Of a stretch of DNA of 64,000 bases, positions 1-12,221 are shown piece by piece. Source of the DNA: Cavia porcellus (taxonomy: Eukaryota; Chordata; Mammalia; Rodentia; Caviidae); contig NW_026947486.1 of NCBI RefSeq assembly GCF_034190915.1, forward strand, positions 20,920,001 through 20,984,000. The letters are read 5' to 3'. The notes beneath the pieces are model-generated. The model worked only from the letters and a program-made list of their open reading frames with translations, made no database searches and had not been told where the DNA came from. Position numbers and translations under genes: made by a program. Each line of letters begins with the position of its first letter. Position 1 is the first letter of the stretch.

Positions 1-83
1 TCCAGGTCCCATAGATAATTGCCCCGTCTCTTCACTATCCACAGGGAATCTTGATTAAAGGTGCCATCAAAATGTCTTTTCCA

Positions 84-236
84 GACTGAGTGTGATGGCA
101 CATACCTTAATCCCAGCACTCGGGGAGGCGAGGCAGGGGGATTGCTACGAATTTGAGGCCAGCTTGGGCTACATAGTGAGTTCAAATTCAGTCTGAATTA
201 CAAAGTGAGACCTTGTCTCAGAAAACAAACAAAAAA
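84..236 (+). mobile_element. B1 SINE
   Basis: Pol III B1 (7SL-derived monomer): TTAATCCCAGCACTC, GGGCTACATAGTGAGTTCAA and a second GTGAGACCTTGTCTC, that is with the internal duplication. An imperfect duplication AATGT(C/G)TTTTCCAG flanks it. Confidence 0.88.
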
Positions 237-989
237 TGTGTTTTCCAGTCAGGAAGCAGAGTGGTATATTGGCAGGCATAGATCCAATGCCAGGAACCTG
301 CTTTTACTCCAACTATGTATTTCATACCCAGAAGTGAAGGCTTAGGTACTCGGAGAGCATATACTCCAGCAACACACAGCAATGTGTCATTACACACTCA
401 GTGCCATTTTTAAACTTTTGTGTTGAATTATATTAAATAGAAGTACACGTATGCTACGTAATGATGAATTTCTACAAAATGAATACATTTCTGTGAAAAG
501 CATTCAGATCAAGAAACAAAGGCATCTATCCTGACTCACTGTAGGTGAGTGTTGCCTGTCTATACTTTTTGTAAATGACACTAGTCAATGTGTACTCTTC
601 TATATCTGGCTACATTTGCTCAGTGTAATTTTATAGGTTTAGAAATTCAAATCTTTCTTGTCAAGGAAAATCAGGAAAAACTTCATTATTTCCACCTAAT
701 CAACTGAGAGTAGGAATCACTATTCTCAGGGATTTTTGACACACTGAACCCAACTGGGCCCATTGAATTCAAATGGACCCAGACCATTGCAAAATTGGAC
801 TTGAGAATGGCCATTACCTCACTTGGATACAAGAAAGTGATCATTGGACAGCAACCTTCCTAAGAAGATTGTGTTGATTTAAATACCCAGAAATACTAAT
901 CTTGGGCAACATTTTAGTCTTTTTTCTAATAATTATTGAATGACATATTCTATTCTACCAAATCACCAACTACAAGCATCCCAAACTAG
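237..989. other. No gene or repeat recognised
   Basis: AT-rich sequence. I see no credible coding frame, RNA gene or family-level repeat between the B1 and the MER5A remnant. Confidence 0.5.
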
Positions 990-1147
990 TAACACCTGGA
1001 AAAATTGGCATACTAATTTCTGGGTCCCACATCCAGAGTTTCTGATTCAGTAGATCTGAGATGTAGACTCAAAAGTCTACATTTCTAACACATTCTAGGT
1101 GGTGTCCATGTTTCTGGTTCTGGTACCACACTTGGAGAAGCACTGAT
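990..1147 (-). mobile_element. MER5A-like hAT DNA transposon remnant
   Basis: GGGTCCCACATCCAGAGTTT plus CTGATTCAGTAGATCTGAG, ending CACACTTGGAGAAGCACTG, fits the reverse complement of the MER5A consensus (CAGTGNTTCTC start). Inactive. Confidence 0.65.
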
Positions 1148-2410
1148 TTAGTCTACGTGTTTTTTCTTCGTGGTACATAGAAATTAAGGAGTCTATGAAG
1201 ATGCCTAGGGGAGCACACTGGAGAGCACCTTAGGAGCAATGAAGAGGGTGAATTGGTGAGGATCAGAACTCTCCACCTTAACCAGAGCAGCTTCCCTCTT
1301 GCTTTATATTTTGAGGCTCCGAGTAATATTCAAAGTTGAAAGTCACTGTGCTAAGAAATTTTACAAAATATACAGGTGGTGCCTATGAAGTATAATTTGA
1401 CATGATACATAGGTCTGGCCTTAAATGTGGATATAATCTAGATGTTCCTGAGCAGAACCTCATTTCTGGAACCTGAAAAAGTGGGTATTTATGAAGATGG
1501 AAGCTATAAGGAAAATGCTTAATTTCAAAGGTACAAAATTTTGTAAAATATGATTTCTTTGGGCAACATAGCAAAAAAGATAGATGAATAGTGCCTCTTC
1601 CACTACAGATACGTGTTAACAGAAGATGAACTATAATGAAACAAAAAAAAAATGTTATGTTTAGAGAAATGAAAAAGCCAGTGACAACACAATGACCCAT
1701 TCAGGTATTGGTTCCAGACATAAGGCTCTAGGTGCTGGGGTCTTGGAGCTGGGAGTCTAGTACCCACACCGGTATCAACACAATGACAGCTCTGCCAGCG
1801 GCAGAGAAGCTACAACTGAAACATTGTCCTGAAGTTTTTAGTAGCTTCATTTGTCTATTTGCAGGAATTTGGGAATAAGCAGTCACAGTACTTATGCTCT
1901 ATCTGGAACCACCAGGAAAAATAAAAACCCAAGCCTAGGTTACCTCTGATCTAAATTTTTCCTACTGTGTATTATGAGAACTGCATACTGAAAGATTAAA
2001 AATTGGAGCATAATTATTGAAGCCTCTAGAACATCAGCAAAAAACAAGTGCATTCCAGGACACATGGACCCCTCACCCCAAATAATCTAAAACTGCTCAG
2101 AAATCAGCAACAATGAAAATACAGTTCTCGCACAGAAATGATACAGTCTGAAGGAGAGTCACCAGTTAATATGAGGAGAATTCTTAGTATCCCCCCCTCC
2201 ACTGCTGGTGAGAACTACCACTCTTTTTTGGAATAGAAAATTTTCCAAAAAACAAAACTAAGAAAGTTTAGCAGGAATAGTCTCCCAGTAAAGTAACTGT
2301 TGAAAGATATAGTTCAAAAAGAAGCAAGTGAAAAGCAGAAAGAAGAGACAAAAAGGTAAGGAAGAGTAAACAAAATTATAAATATGGAGAAATTAAGTGT
2401 TAAATATATA

Positions 2411-2540
2411 AAACAATAGTGACATGATTGCATGTGCCTGTAGTTCTAGCTACTCTAGAGGCATAGGCAGGAAGATAGCTTGAGCCCAGAGATCAAGGTT
2501 AGTCTGGGAAACATAATGAGACCCCTGTGTTTCAAAAAAT
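2411..2540 (+). mobile_element. Diverged B1/Alu-like monomer
   Basis: ATGTGCCTGTAGTTCTAGCT ... GCTTGAGCCCAGAGATCAAG ... GGAAACATAATGAGACCCC, a 7SL-type monomer without the clear B1 duplication, so probably an old copy. Confidence 0.65.
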
Positions 2541-3300
2541 AAGGGAATATGAAAACAAGGGGGCTCTGAAGCACAAAAACACCCAGACAGCAGGGGATTA
2601 TTAAAATTTAAAACATTCTGAAGGTGTATTGTTTGGGAAGATGATAGGGATATTACCTGAACTTAGCCCTTGTTAAGTGTGAATGTTTAAACGTTTAAGA
2701 GCGCAGATTTCTAGTTTCTGGAAATGGTACATTTGGTTATTTCGTTAAGGTTTCCTTAGTCATTATTTCAGTAATGAACAAAAGCTGGATAAAATCTTTC
2801 AAAACTAGTTTTGAAAACAAAGAGCTGAGGGAACACAAATAAACTCTAAGAATACTTGTAAATGAACAGTTAACAAGTCTATTGGAATATGAAAGCCAGT
2901 TTGCTGAAGGCATTTTCCTACACTGCCTGAGCAGAACCTTATCTTTGTTTCAATGGCCACAAAGGGATAAAGGGAAAGATGTCAAGAATAGGACTAACCC
3001 AATGGAAGAGTTGAATAGGAGGCCCTTTCCACTTTAACTGAGACCTTAAAGGGCTACACTTACTGCTTAAGGGCCAACCAGAACTGAACCTGCCCCTGCT
3101 CCCAGCAATATAAGAGAACTATAAAAGAGGCTGCCTTGGCACTACTTAGAACTCTCTTGCTAAAAAGAAACTGCAAAAAATTTAATTTCTGAGAAAATGA
3201 GACCATACTCCAGGCCTCATAGACTTACTCTCTTATTACCCATGGTCTGGGTCACCCAATGAATTTTATGCCATGGGCGTGGTTTTTGGTGGTCCCCTGA

Positions 3301-3360
3301 TGGATAGGAATTCAATGTGTTTGGTAGACACAATGGATAGGAATTCAATGTGTTTGGTAG
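3301..3360. repeat. Short tandem duplication, period 33 bp
   Basis: The 27-bp word beginning TGGATAGGAATTCAATGTGT occurs at 3,301-3,327 and 3,334-3,360. Confidence 0.9.
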
Positions 3361-3489
3361 AAGAGAAGATATCCATTCCCAGCCCTCAGGAAACCCTCCA
3401 AATAAATATTCACGGGCAATGAGCACAAGCAGACTAAAATAGTCAAGTGCTCTAGAAAACAAGGAATCTTGAATTAGAACTAGTTGAAG

Positions 3490-4160
3490 GTAGTGGGATG
3501 ATCTTCAATTTGTTGATTACTAACTTAGTATTCTACACTCAGCTAAAATATTTTTAAAGAATGAAAATGAAAAAAAGAATGAGAGTGAAATACAATACAC
3601 TTGCAGAAAAAAGATTATTTTTCTTCACTAGCAGATCCTTACTAAAAGAAGATCAGAAGAATTTATAATAAATAAAAAGAAGGAAAATTATCCTAGGTAG
3701 AAGGTCTGTTTTTGTTGAAAGAAATTAAAGGTGTTGGTAAATATGTAGACAAATGTAAATATACTTTGAAGCATAAAACAATCATAATAATCATTGTAAG
3801 TGGGATTTGAAAAAGCAGTCTATACTTGAAATGTCAGGCTACTATAAGCATATGAGTTATAAACTCTTATCTCATCTAGAAGAAAGGTAAAAATTATTTT
3901 CCATATGTTACTTCTTTGTGATCTAATTGTGCATGTTGTTATTTCTGTGGCAGTCGTTTAAAATATACAGTGCATGACTACCTAGCCTACACACTAGAAA
4001 AAGGTGAAAATGAATGATGAAAAAGAATATATAACCTCCAAGGCACTAAAGGGAATAAAAGAGGCAAACCTCATCAATGAAATTAAAGACAGAAGAGGAA
4101 AAAATAAAGCATTGAAAATTTAGCACAAATTAAAATGGTATAATCAAAATACAACAATAT
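3490..4160 (+). mobile_element. Old L1M remnant (ORF1/ORF2 junction side)
   Basis: TTCTACACTCAGCTAAAATA followed by TTCTTCACTAGCAGATCCTT and ACTAAAAGAAGATCAGAAG has the word order of the end of L1M ORF1. Heavily decayed. Confidence 0.5.
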
Positions 4161-4263
4161 AATAATAATGGTAAATATACATATGTTAAAGTCTCCTGCT
4201 AATATAGTGTCAGGTTGGATTATGAAAGAATCCAGCTATATGTCCTTTAAAAGAGACATATAT

Positions 4264-4383
4264 GGGGCTGGGGATTTAGCTCAGCAGCATAAGCGCCTGG
4301 CTTGCAAACAGGCAGTCGTGAGTTCGATCCCTGGTACCGATAAAAAGGAAAAAGACAAAAAAAAAAAAACAAAAACAAAAAAG
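4264..4383 (+). mobile_element. ID-like tRNA-derived SINE (young subfamily)
   Basis: GGGGCTGGGGATTTAGCTCA gives the pol III A box and GAGTTCGATCC the B box, followed by the subfamily tail TACCGATAAAAAGGAAAAAG and an A-rich tail. The anticodon-arm region pairs as in tRNA-Ala(TGC). Confidence 0.9.
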
Positions 4384-4429
4384 ACGTCTAAAATACGATC
4401 ACAGATTGGAAATATTAAAGAATGAAGGC

Positions 4430-4880
4430 ATGCAAGTTTATCTATCAGTCAGTGCTCACTAGAGAAACGGGCTTATGGGCCTGCAGAGTCACTTGGCAGA
4501 GTGCAAAAGAGCTGTCTGCGTGCTGGAGATCTAAAGAATCCAGTCAAAAGTCAAAGGCCTGGAGCTCCCTGTAGAGTACCATACAAGTCTGTATCAGAAA
4601 ACTGGAGGGTCTGCACTGGAAAGCTGAAGGGTCTGTGCTGGAAGCCAGGAGATGACATCCAGGGTGAAGGCAAAGACTGGAGCGCCTCCAAAGACAGAAA
4701 CAAGCCTTCCTTCTTTTCACTTTTTATACCATTCGGGATACAAGGCTGTCGGTTAGTGCCACTCACATCAGGTGGGTTTTCTATCTTCAATAAATCCATT
4801 CAGTCACACCGCAGAATTATGCTAAGCCAATCTGGCATTTCTTAATCAAGTTGACAATAACGTTTAATATCACACCAAGA
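4430..4880. repeat. Possible old LTR-type interspersed repeat
   Basis: TCAGTCAGTGCTCACTAGAGAAAC at the left and AATCAAGTTGACAATAACG at the right resemble the ends of a dispersed mammalian LTR-like repeat (GTTCACTAGAGAAAC ... CAAGTTGACA). Family not resolved. The short open frames are not gene-like. Confidence 0.4.
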
Positions 4881-4884
4881 AACC

Positions 4885-5770
4885 CTGACTGAAAGAAAAT
4901 TTACACTATACAAAGTAGATTATGGATATAAGACCAAAATCACTACAATGAACAATCCAGGAAGATATTTTAAAATTCTAAATTGTTAAATTCCATGTTT
5001 TATAAATTGTAGTAACATAGATTCAAAATATATATGACAAAAATGAGCAGGATTATGAGGGAAAAACTGACAAATAAATACTTATATTGGAAGATTTTGA
5101 CACATCTTCTATATAAACTGATTAATCAAATAAAAGTCAATAGCATAGATCTGAACAACACAGTTATTAAGCTGGATCTAATGCACTTTTATGCACTTAA
5201 GAGTTAATACACACTTTTTTCAAGCTTACTTGGGACATTGACCACATTTTAGACTACAAAGCTAATCTCAGCAAATGTAACAGAATTAGTTTCATTCAAA
5301 CTACATTCCCTGACCACGATGCAATTAAGCTAAAAATAAAAACAACAAAAATGTTTAAAAAGTTGGGGTATTAAAAAATACTCAATTTATGGCTTGAAGA
5401 CAAGTCATAATGTAAATTAGAAAGTATTTAGAACTGAATGATGATACAGATACCAAAGCTTGAAAGGTAGAGATAAAGCAGAATTAACTCTAAGAAAAAA
5501 GAGATCAAAAAGGACATCTGAGAATGAAAGGTATCCTCATCCTGGATAGATAGGACCAATATTATCAGAATGATCACAATCCATATATATATATATAAAA
5601 CACACACACACACAAAATTCCTTGTAAAACTAGGGAAAACAATGCTAAACTTCAAATGAAACCAAAACAGGCACAGAATAGCAGAATCAATTTGGCAGCA
5701 AGAGAAATGTAGAAGGCATCATGATTCTGATTTTGTTATATTACAAAGCTATAGTGATAAACAGCATGGT
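4885..5770 (+). mobile_element. Decayed L1 ORF2 remnant
   Basis: GACTACAAAGCTAATCTCAG, CAAATGTAACAGAATTAGTT and GACCACGATGCAATTAAGCT match the L1 ORF2 endonuclease-to-RT linker region in order. Many stops. A (TA)n/(CA)n microsatellite sits at 5,583-5,615. Confidence 0.55.
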
Positions 5771-5771
5771 T

Positions 5772-5928
5772 TCTGGGCGTGGTGGCACAGGCCTATAATT
5801 TCAGCATTCAGGGGCCTGATGCAAGAGGATTGCTGTGAGTTTGAGATCAGCCTGGGCTACATAGTGAGTTCAAGACCAGCCTGAACTATATAGTGAGACC
5901 CTGTCTCAAAAAATAAAAATACATGAAA
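5772..5928 (+). mobile_element. B1 SINE
   Basis: GGGCGTGGTGGCACAGGCCT ... CTACATAGTGAGTTCAAGAC ... TATATAGTGAGACCCTGTCT; internal duplication clear. Inserted in L1 sequence. Confidence 0.88.
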
Positions 5929-6929
5929 CAAAACAAATACAGTGTAGTACTCACACAGAAACAAACATGGATCAGTGAAACAGAACAGAGGATACAGAAA
6001 CAGGCATATTCAGTTATCTGATCTTTGACAAAGTGGCCAAAAACATATGTTGAAGGAAAGATTGATCTATAACAAATAGTTGTGGGAAAAATGGTTATCC
6101 ACATGCAAAATCTAGACCCATATGTCTCACCATGTACTAAACTAAAATAAAAATGGGTCAGAAATCTAAATCTTAAAATGTTCTACTGAAAGATAAAAGG
6201 TAAAATCTTGAAAATTTACGTATGGATAAGGACTTTGTGAACAAAACCCCAATGACAAGAAATAACATCAAGAATGAGGAAACAAGATCATATTAAGTAA
6301 AAAATTTGGATAACAAAACAACCAGTATGTAGAAGAGATAATCTATGAAATGAGAAAATATGTCCAGCTATACCTAAGACAGAACGCTAACAGAATATAT
6401 AAAAAACTCAAAAAATTTAGACCCTCCCAAATAAAAGACCTAATCAAAAAATAAGCAAGTGAAATGAATAGACGCTTCTCAGAAGAAGTACAAATGGCCA
6501 ATAAATGTATAAAAAATATTCAACAACTCTGGCCATTAGAAAAATAAAATTAAAACATCGACATTCCATCTTACTCCAGAAACAATGGCTATCATCAGGA
6601 ACTCAACAATAAATCCTGGTGAGTAGTTGGAAGGAACCTCTCTACATTGTTGATGAAAATGTAAAATAGTACCAGTCACTAGAGAAATCAATATAGAGAT
6701 TCTTTCTCAAAAAGTAAAAATAGAAAATTTAATTCAACCCACCTATTTCCTTTTTAGGTATCTTCCAAAAAGAGTTAAAGACATTATACTACAGTGATAC
6801 AAGCATACCCACGTAGATAGTAGCATAACTCATAATAGCTAATCTTAGAAGTGACCTATATATTCTTTGATCATCTGATTAAAGAAGCTAGACAATAACA
6901 AAAATGAAACCTGAAGAAAGTGGAAGATG
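5929..6929 (+). mobile_element. L1 ORF2 3' remnant
   Basis: Words corresponding to the ORF2 C-terminal region appear in order: GATCTTTGACAAAGTGGCC, AAGCAAGTGAAATGAATAGA and CATCTTACTCCAGAAACAAT. Numerous frameshifts and stops. Confidence 0.72.
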
Positions 6930-7125
6930 AGCTTATTATGGTGGTACATACCTGTAGTTCCAAGGTTTGGGAGGTTAAGGCAAGAGAGTCATAAGTTTAA
7001 GGCCTGCCTGGAAAACATTGTTTAAAATGAAAAAAAAAAAAGCTGGCAATATAGATCAGTGGTAGAGTACTTGTCCAGCATATGTAAGACCCCCTTGAGT
7101 TCAATCCCCAGTAATGAATAAAAGT
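6930..7125 (+). mobile_element. B1+ID dimeric SINE
   Basis: A B1-like left part (GGTGGTACATACCTGTAGTT ... GGCCTGCCTGG) is joined through an A run to an ID-like right part (GATCAGTGGTAGAGTACTTG ... GAGTTCAATCCCCAG). The dimer resembles B1-dID elements of non-murid rodents. Confidence 0.72.
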
Positions 7126-8050
7126 TGAAAAAGCATAATAATCTATATGAGGTTATCAACTGATGAAACAGAGAACAAGAATGCAATAGAGATAAGTAAG
7201 ATAAAAATGCAGTTCTTTGAAAAGACAAATCTGTGACAAGACTACATAAAAATTTTTAAAAACTCAGAAGGCATTAGTAAATAATACTGAGAATGGGTAG
7301 AGGAAAAAAAAGCCATAGATACAATAGAGATTTTAAAATAATTTAAAAATACTAAGAAAACTTTTGACTGATAAATATAAAATTATAGATAAAATGAACA
7401 ACTTTTAAGGAAAACATAACTTTAAAAATTTTTTAAAAATTTAAAGTCTAAAGGACATAAATATTAAAAACACAGAGTCAGTAGTTGAAAACCTACATTT
7501 CCTTGAAAGAAAAAATTAGGTGCCACTGTGGGAATCAGTGTGGAGATTCCTTAAAAAATTAGCATTAGAGGACCCATTTGACCCAGGTATTTTCCTTCTA
7601 GATATCTTTACAGGATTAAAATCATCACACCACAGCGATATATGTGCACCCATGTTTATAGTAGCACAATTTGTAATAGCTAAATCTTAGAAACAGCCCA
7701 AATGCCCATCAACCGAGGCATGGATAAAAAAGAAAAAGTGGTTTTTAAAATATATCATGATGGAGTACCACTCAGCCATAAAGAAGGATAAACTTGAGAC
7801 TTTTATAGGTAAATGAATACAGCTGGAGGCCATACTCATAAGTGAAATGAGTCAGATCCATATGTGTAAACATTGTATTGTCTCACTAGTGTGAGAAACT
7901 GAGCGAGTATATAAGAGCTAAAATATACAACACTGTGAATTGGGAAGAAACTGTTCAGAATAAAAGAAACTGTGATAAAAGGAGTAAAGGAAGAAAGGGA
8001 AAAGGAAAAAATACATATATACACACAAGATAGTAAAGAGAGTTATACTG
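7126..8050 (+). mobile_element. L1 ORF2 3' end and start of 3' UTR
   Basis: ORF2 tail sequence (CCATTTGACCCAGGTATTTT, CAGCCATAAAGAAGGATAAA) is clear from about 7,500. The part from 7,126 to 7,500 is too decayed to place. Confidence 0.7.
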
Positions 8051-9311
8051 CTAGTTTCTCTTAGTTCATTGAAAAGAAAGGTTTGTGCTAAAAATGTTTG
8101 GATAATATTTCATGCCTATATCTTGTACTTTGAGTAACTTCTGTGAAGATAACAATAAAAATGTATTAGTTATTATTAGTCTATTAACCTGTTCTGAAAC
8201 TGTTTTATTTTTATTTCTATTTTTTTCTCTTTAAAAAACAAAACTAAGTGTTTTCTAAGGTGATACTTATGAAATGTACTTGAGTCAAAATGTCCCAGGA
8301 AATATAAAAGAAGGGAGCACTTGTATATTATTTTATGCAACTAAAATGTAATCTTTACATTAAAACTGATAACAGTATGATATTTTGGCCAATCTCACAA
8401 ATTTCACCTAGATATAACAACCCTAGCAAACTGAAATATCAATGTATGTGCCAAAGCCATATCATGTCTTAATTTTCTTTCTTTCAAGAAGTTAAGCGTG
8501 GCTCAATTTTAGGAAATGTTAATATTACCAAAACTAACTTTCAGTTAAGATGGAGAGTTGAAACCCACATTATCTTTTCCTCTACTTCATGACCTCACTG
8601 ATGTGATAATAAAGAAGTTTTAAGAAGAAAAAAAGTCACAGAAACAAGGAGTATAAAAAAGTAATAAAACTAGAGGATCTGAATGCAGATCTGGTTTTAG
8701 CTGCAGTGTATCAAAGTACTTGGAAGTCATCATTTGGTTCTTTACAAAAAGAAATCTGGATAAACTGAAAATAGATGATCCATAGAGAATTGAAATTACA
8801 TGGCAAAATGCCACCCTGAAGTCAGGAAATGCTGTCATATCCAAAGAGATTCAGTACTAGAGATATGCTTAACTAGAATGGAAGCTTTATGGCTTTCTCA
8901 CAAATAAACTCACCAAATTCCCATGGTGAGTGTCTGAGAAATGTCCTCTTGCAGACCTTGCAGGGATAAGGGGAAGAATAGCTGTAACCCCAGATCCTTC
9001 TCCATAACAAAAGTCTACTCTTGGTCTGGGAAGGCTTCACAACAGGGCAATATGGAAACATTATCCTAGCTGTGGAAGGGATTTCTGCACCACTGCAGGC
9101 TTCATTCATCACCTAAGAGGAAAAAAAGCCCCATGAATATTAGACAGCAGTCTTAATGAAAACAGATTGGAAATATTGCAGTCAGGAAAGGGAGCCGGTA
9201 GAGGAGTTAAACTCTGAGAAAAAGGCAGAAACTTTTGTGTGGGCCACAATTTAGGGCCAAGACCCAGGCTCACTAAAAGACTGTGTGACGTAATCAGAAG
9301 ATTATAGTCCT
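8051..9311. other. No gene recognised
   Basis: Anonymous AT-rich DNA after an L1 3' end. Minus-strand frames of 74-95 codons at 8.6-9.4 kb have no recognisable domain or splice context. Confidence 0.45.
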
Positions 9312-9475
9312 GTCCAGGCATGTTAGGGCGTACCTGTCGTCTCAGCACTTGGGAAGCTGAAGCAGGTGGATCAGCCAGGAATACAAGGCCTGCCACAGCT
9401 ACATAATGAGTTCAAGGCCAGTGTGAACTACATAGTGAGACCCTGTCTCAAACAAACCCCCTGAAAAACCAAAAC
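9312..9475 (+). mobile_element. B1 SINE
   Basis: GTCTCAGCACTTGGGAAGCT ... CTACATAGTGAGACCCTGTC with the internal duplication; A-rich tail passes into a (GAA)-rich stretch at 9,476-9,520. Confidence 0.85.
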
Positions 9476-9639
9476 AGAAGAAGAAAGAGGAGAAGAAGGA
9501 AGAGAAGGGGAAGGAGACACAGACAGAGATCTTTAAGCTAGGAAGAAAGAAAAAAACATTTGAAGCCTCTGATATTACAGCTATAGCAAACATTAAGTAC
9601 AGTCCTTATTTATCTATCATCTATCTCCTGTTGGTTCTG

Positions 9640-10620
9640 TTTTTCTGGAGATCTTTGATTAACACAAGGGTGGAGAAATAGTTGAAGCAACGATGGCCAA
9701 AATCATTGCAAAATTAGTGACATACAATAAACCATAGATCTAGGCAGCTCAAAGAACACCAAGCAAGATAGACATCAGACTAAACTCAAAAAGCCCATAC
9801 CTCAGCATAAATAAACTTCAAAACACAAAAGACAGAAAGTCTGAAGGAAGGGAGAGAAAGTGATAAATGAATAATTGACTCAGCAGACTGAGTACTAAAA
9901 TGGCAGTAGAACAAATAGAGAAACAAGTCAGATCATGGAATTTTCAAAAAAGCTCAGATACTGTTGGCAACAAAATTCTCTGAAAATAGGGTAGACAGTG
10001 GGACTAAAAATAGGAGATTTGGTTTGCATTGTGTTTATGAGGCATTCCACAAAGAAAATCTCAAGGATGAATGGTTTTGCTGGTGAATTCTTCCAAATAT
10101 TTAAAGAATTAGCAACAGTCCTTCACTAACTCAAAAATACAAGATGATGCAACACTCCTCAACTCATTCCGTGAAGCCTGAATACTAGACAGGCTTATCA
10201 ATACTAGACAGACGCATCACAAGAAAAAAAAAATCACAGACAAGCATACTTCATAAAAATAGATGTAAAAGTCTATTATCCACTGTTGTGAATGGGATTT
10301 AGCCCATGATGTAAGGCTGGTTCCAGACAGGAAAAGTGATCAAGATAATACATGATTTTAAGAGAATTAAGGGAAAAAATCCATGTGATTATCTCAATAG
10401 ATGCAGAAAAAAATGAAAGCAACAATTACAATTACAAAAAAACAATTACAATTACACTTGCTTGGAAAATAGCTTAACAGGTCCTCAAAAGATTAAACAT
10501 AGAGTTACCATATGACTCAGCAGTTCTACTTCTAGGTATATATTCAGGAGAAATGATAGCATACATTCACACAAAAACTTGTGCAAGAATGTTAATTGCA
10601 ATGTTATTCTTAATAACTAA
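9640..10620 (+). mobile_element. L1 remnants: L1M ORF1-like part, then ORF2 RT-side part
   Basis: AGCTCAAAGAACACCAAGCA (about 9,745) is typical of L1M ORF1. GTGAATTCTTCCAAATATTT and AATGGGATTTAGCCCATGA are typical of ORF2 near the RT domain. At 10,500 the ORF2 end (TATGACTCAGCAGTTCTACT) begins. At least two L1 insertions are likely. Confidence 0.6.
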
Positions 10621-10785
10621 AGTGTATGTTGGGCTTGTAATCCCAGCACGCAGGAGGCTGAGGCACAAGGATCTCTATCAGTTTGAGGCCAGCCTGGGCT
10701 ACATAAGCAAGTTCAAGGCCAGCCTGTACTACATAGTGAGACCCTGTCTGAAAAAAACCAAAATCAAACCAACCAAGCAATTAAA
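10621..10785 (+). mobile_element. B1 SINE inside an L1 3' end
   Basis: GGGCTTGTAATCCCAGCACG ... GCCAGCCTGTACTACATAGT. L1 ORF2-derived sequence continues on both sides. Confidence 0.88.
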
Positions 10786-11570
10786 ACAAAAACAAAATTT
10801 GAAAAGACCCTCATCTGATGAACTGATAAACAAAATATGGTATAGCTATACCATGGAGTGTTTTTCAGCCATAAGAAGAATTAGTGAATCTTGAAAACAG
10901 AATAAGTGAGAGAAACTTCATACAAAAGGCTTCCTGTTATATGATTCCATTTATATGAAATGCATAGAATAGGCAAATTTATTGAGACAAATTAGATTAC
11001 TGGTTGCTGAGTGTTGGAGAGAAGGGTAATAGAAGTAACATCTAATGGATATGGGTTTTATTTTTGGAGTGATGAAATGGTTCTGGAATTAGTGGCGATT
11101 ATTGCATAGCCTCTGAATTGTATATTTTTAAACAGTGAATTTTATGTTATGTGAATTATATCTTAACTTAAAATGTAGATTATATTAAGAATTTTTCACA
11201 GGATTGTGAAGATTCAAAAAGGTAATGTATGTATAATCTTTAGTATAATTACTGTCACCATACACATAAATTACTGTCACCATAAATACTGTCACTTCAT
11301 AAATAAAAGGCACAATTCTTTCAAGAAAGAATTAATAAAGAGGAATAAAAAGTATTAGTGCATATATTTATATTAAACAATTCCACTTATAGGCATTTAT
11401 CGTACATGTATATTTGCATAGATAATACATATATGCCTATACACCTGTATGTATAATGTTATTTATTGAAACATTTGAAACAACTTAAATGTCTATCAAT
11501 AAAGAAGTAGGTAAGTTTTGGTACTGCTGTACAATTAACTAAAATGCAACTGTTAAGATATAAGAAAATT
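10786..11570 (+). mobile_element. L1M 3' ends
   Basis: Continues the L1 interrupted by the B1 (ATGGTATAGCTATACCATGG, GGTTCTGGAATTAGTGGCGA) to about 11,170. A second L1 3' piece at 11,340-11,570 includes TATCAATAAAGAAGTAGG. Confidence 0.65.
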
Positions 11571-11655
11571 GGGATGGGGATGTAGCTCAGTGGTAGAGTA
11601 CATGCAATGTGTATGCATGAGGCCCTGGTTTCAATCTCTGGCACAAAAATGTTTT
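11571..11655 (+). mobile_element. ID SINE (older subfamily)
   Basis: GGGATGTAGCTCAGTGGTAG A box and TTTCAATCTC B-box region match the common rodent ID consensus, unlike the GGCATAAGCGC subfamily. It is inserted at the end of an L1 3' fragment. Confidence 0.75.
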
Positions 11656-11826
11656 TGTTTCAAATCAGAAAATGTCTAGATACTAATATAATAAAATTGG
11701 CAGGATATGTTGAATGAGCAAAGCAAAGCACTAAGAAGTAAAAACAAAAGGCTACCATTGCATGCAAATGTATTACATATTCAAAAGATATGGTTTCAAT
11801 TAGGTAAGCTATATATGCTTACCTGG

Positions 11827-12221
11827 TGTTATGATTTAGATCTAAAATGTCCCTCAAAGGTCTTATGTGTTTGGAAGGTTTTGAATCATGGGGGTGCTGT
11901 ACTCATCAGTGGATTCCTCCATTGATGAGTTCAGTAGCCTAATGTGCTGTTAGGAGGTGGGGCCTGATTGGAGGTGGGGCACTGAAGATGTAACCTGGAA
12001 GGATGTATTCTTGTCCCTGGCTCCTTTTTTCTTCTCTGCTTCCTAGCTGCAATGGGATGAACAGCCATCCTCTGTTAGGCCTTTTTATCACACTGTTTAT
12101 GCTTTGGAGCCAGCCAACTTTAGATTGATCTCATGAAAAGTTGTGAGCCAAATAAACATCTGCTCCTTTAAATTTTGAGTGTTGGGTATTTTTTCCCACT
12201 GATAGTTAACTGACTAAGTCA
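11827..12221 (+). mobile_element. MaLR-type LTR
   Basis: TGTTATGATTTAGATC ... GGAGGTGGGGCCTGATTGGA ... AATAAACATCTGCTCC (polyadenylation signal) ... CTGACTAAGTCA. The order of parts is as in ERVL-MaLR LTRs. A related LTR lies at 60,481-60,844. Old and non-coding. Confidence 0.65.

Larger units (their letters stand above)
1148..3489. other. No gene recognised; one old B1 and a short duplication
   Basis: Open frames here are short and not gene-like. Apart from the B1-like monomer (2.4 kb) and the 33-bp duplication (3.3 kb) I cannot assign the sequence. Confidence 0.45.

Noticed and set aside
4264..4350. Functional tRNA gene (tRNA-Ala-like fold)
   Set aside because: GC-poor acceptor end, A-rich tail and many dispersed copies show it is a SINE, not a tRNA gene.
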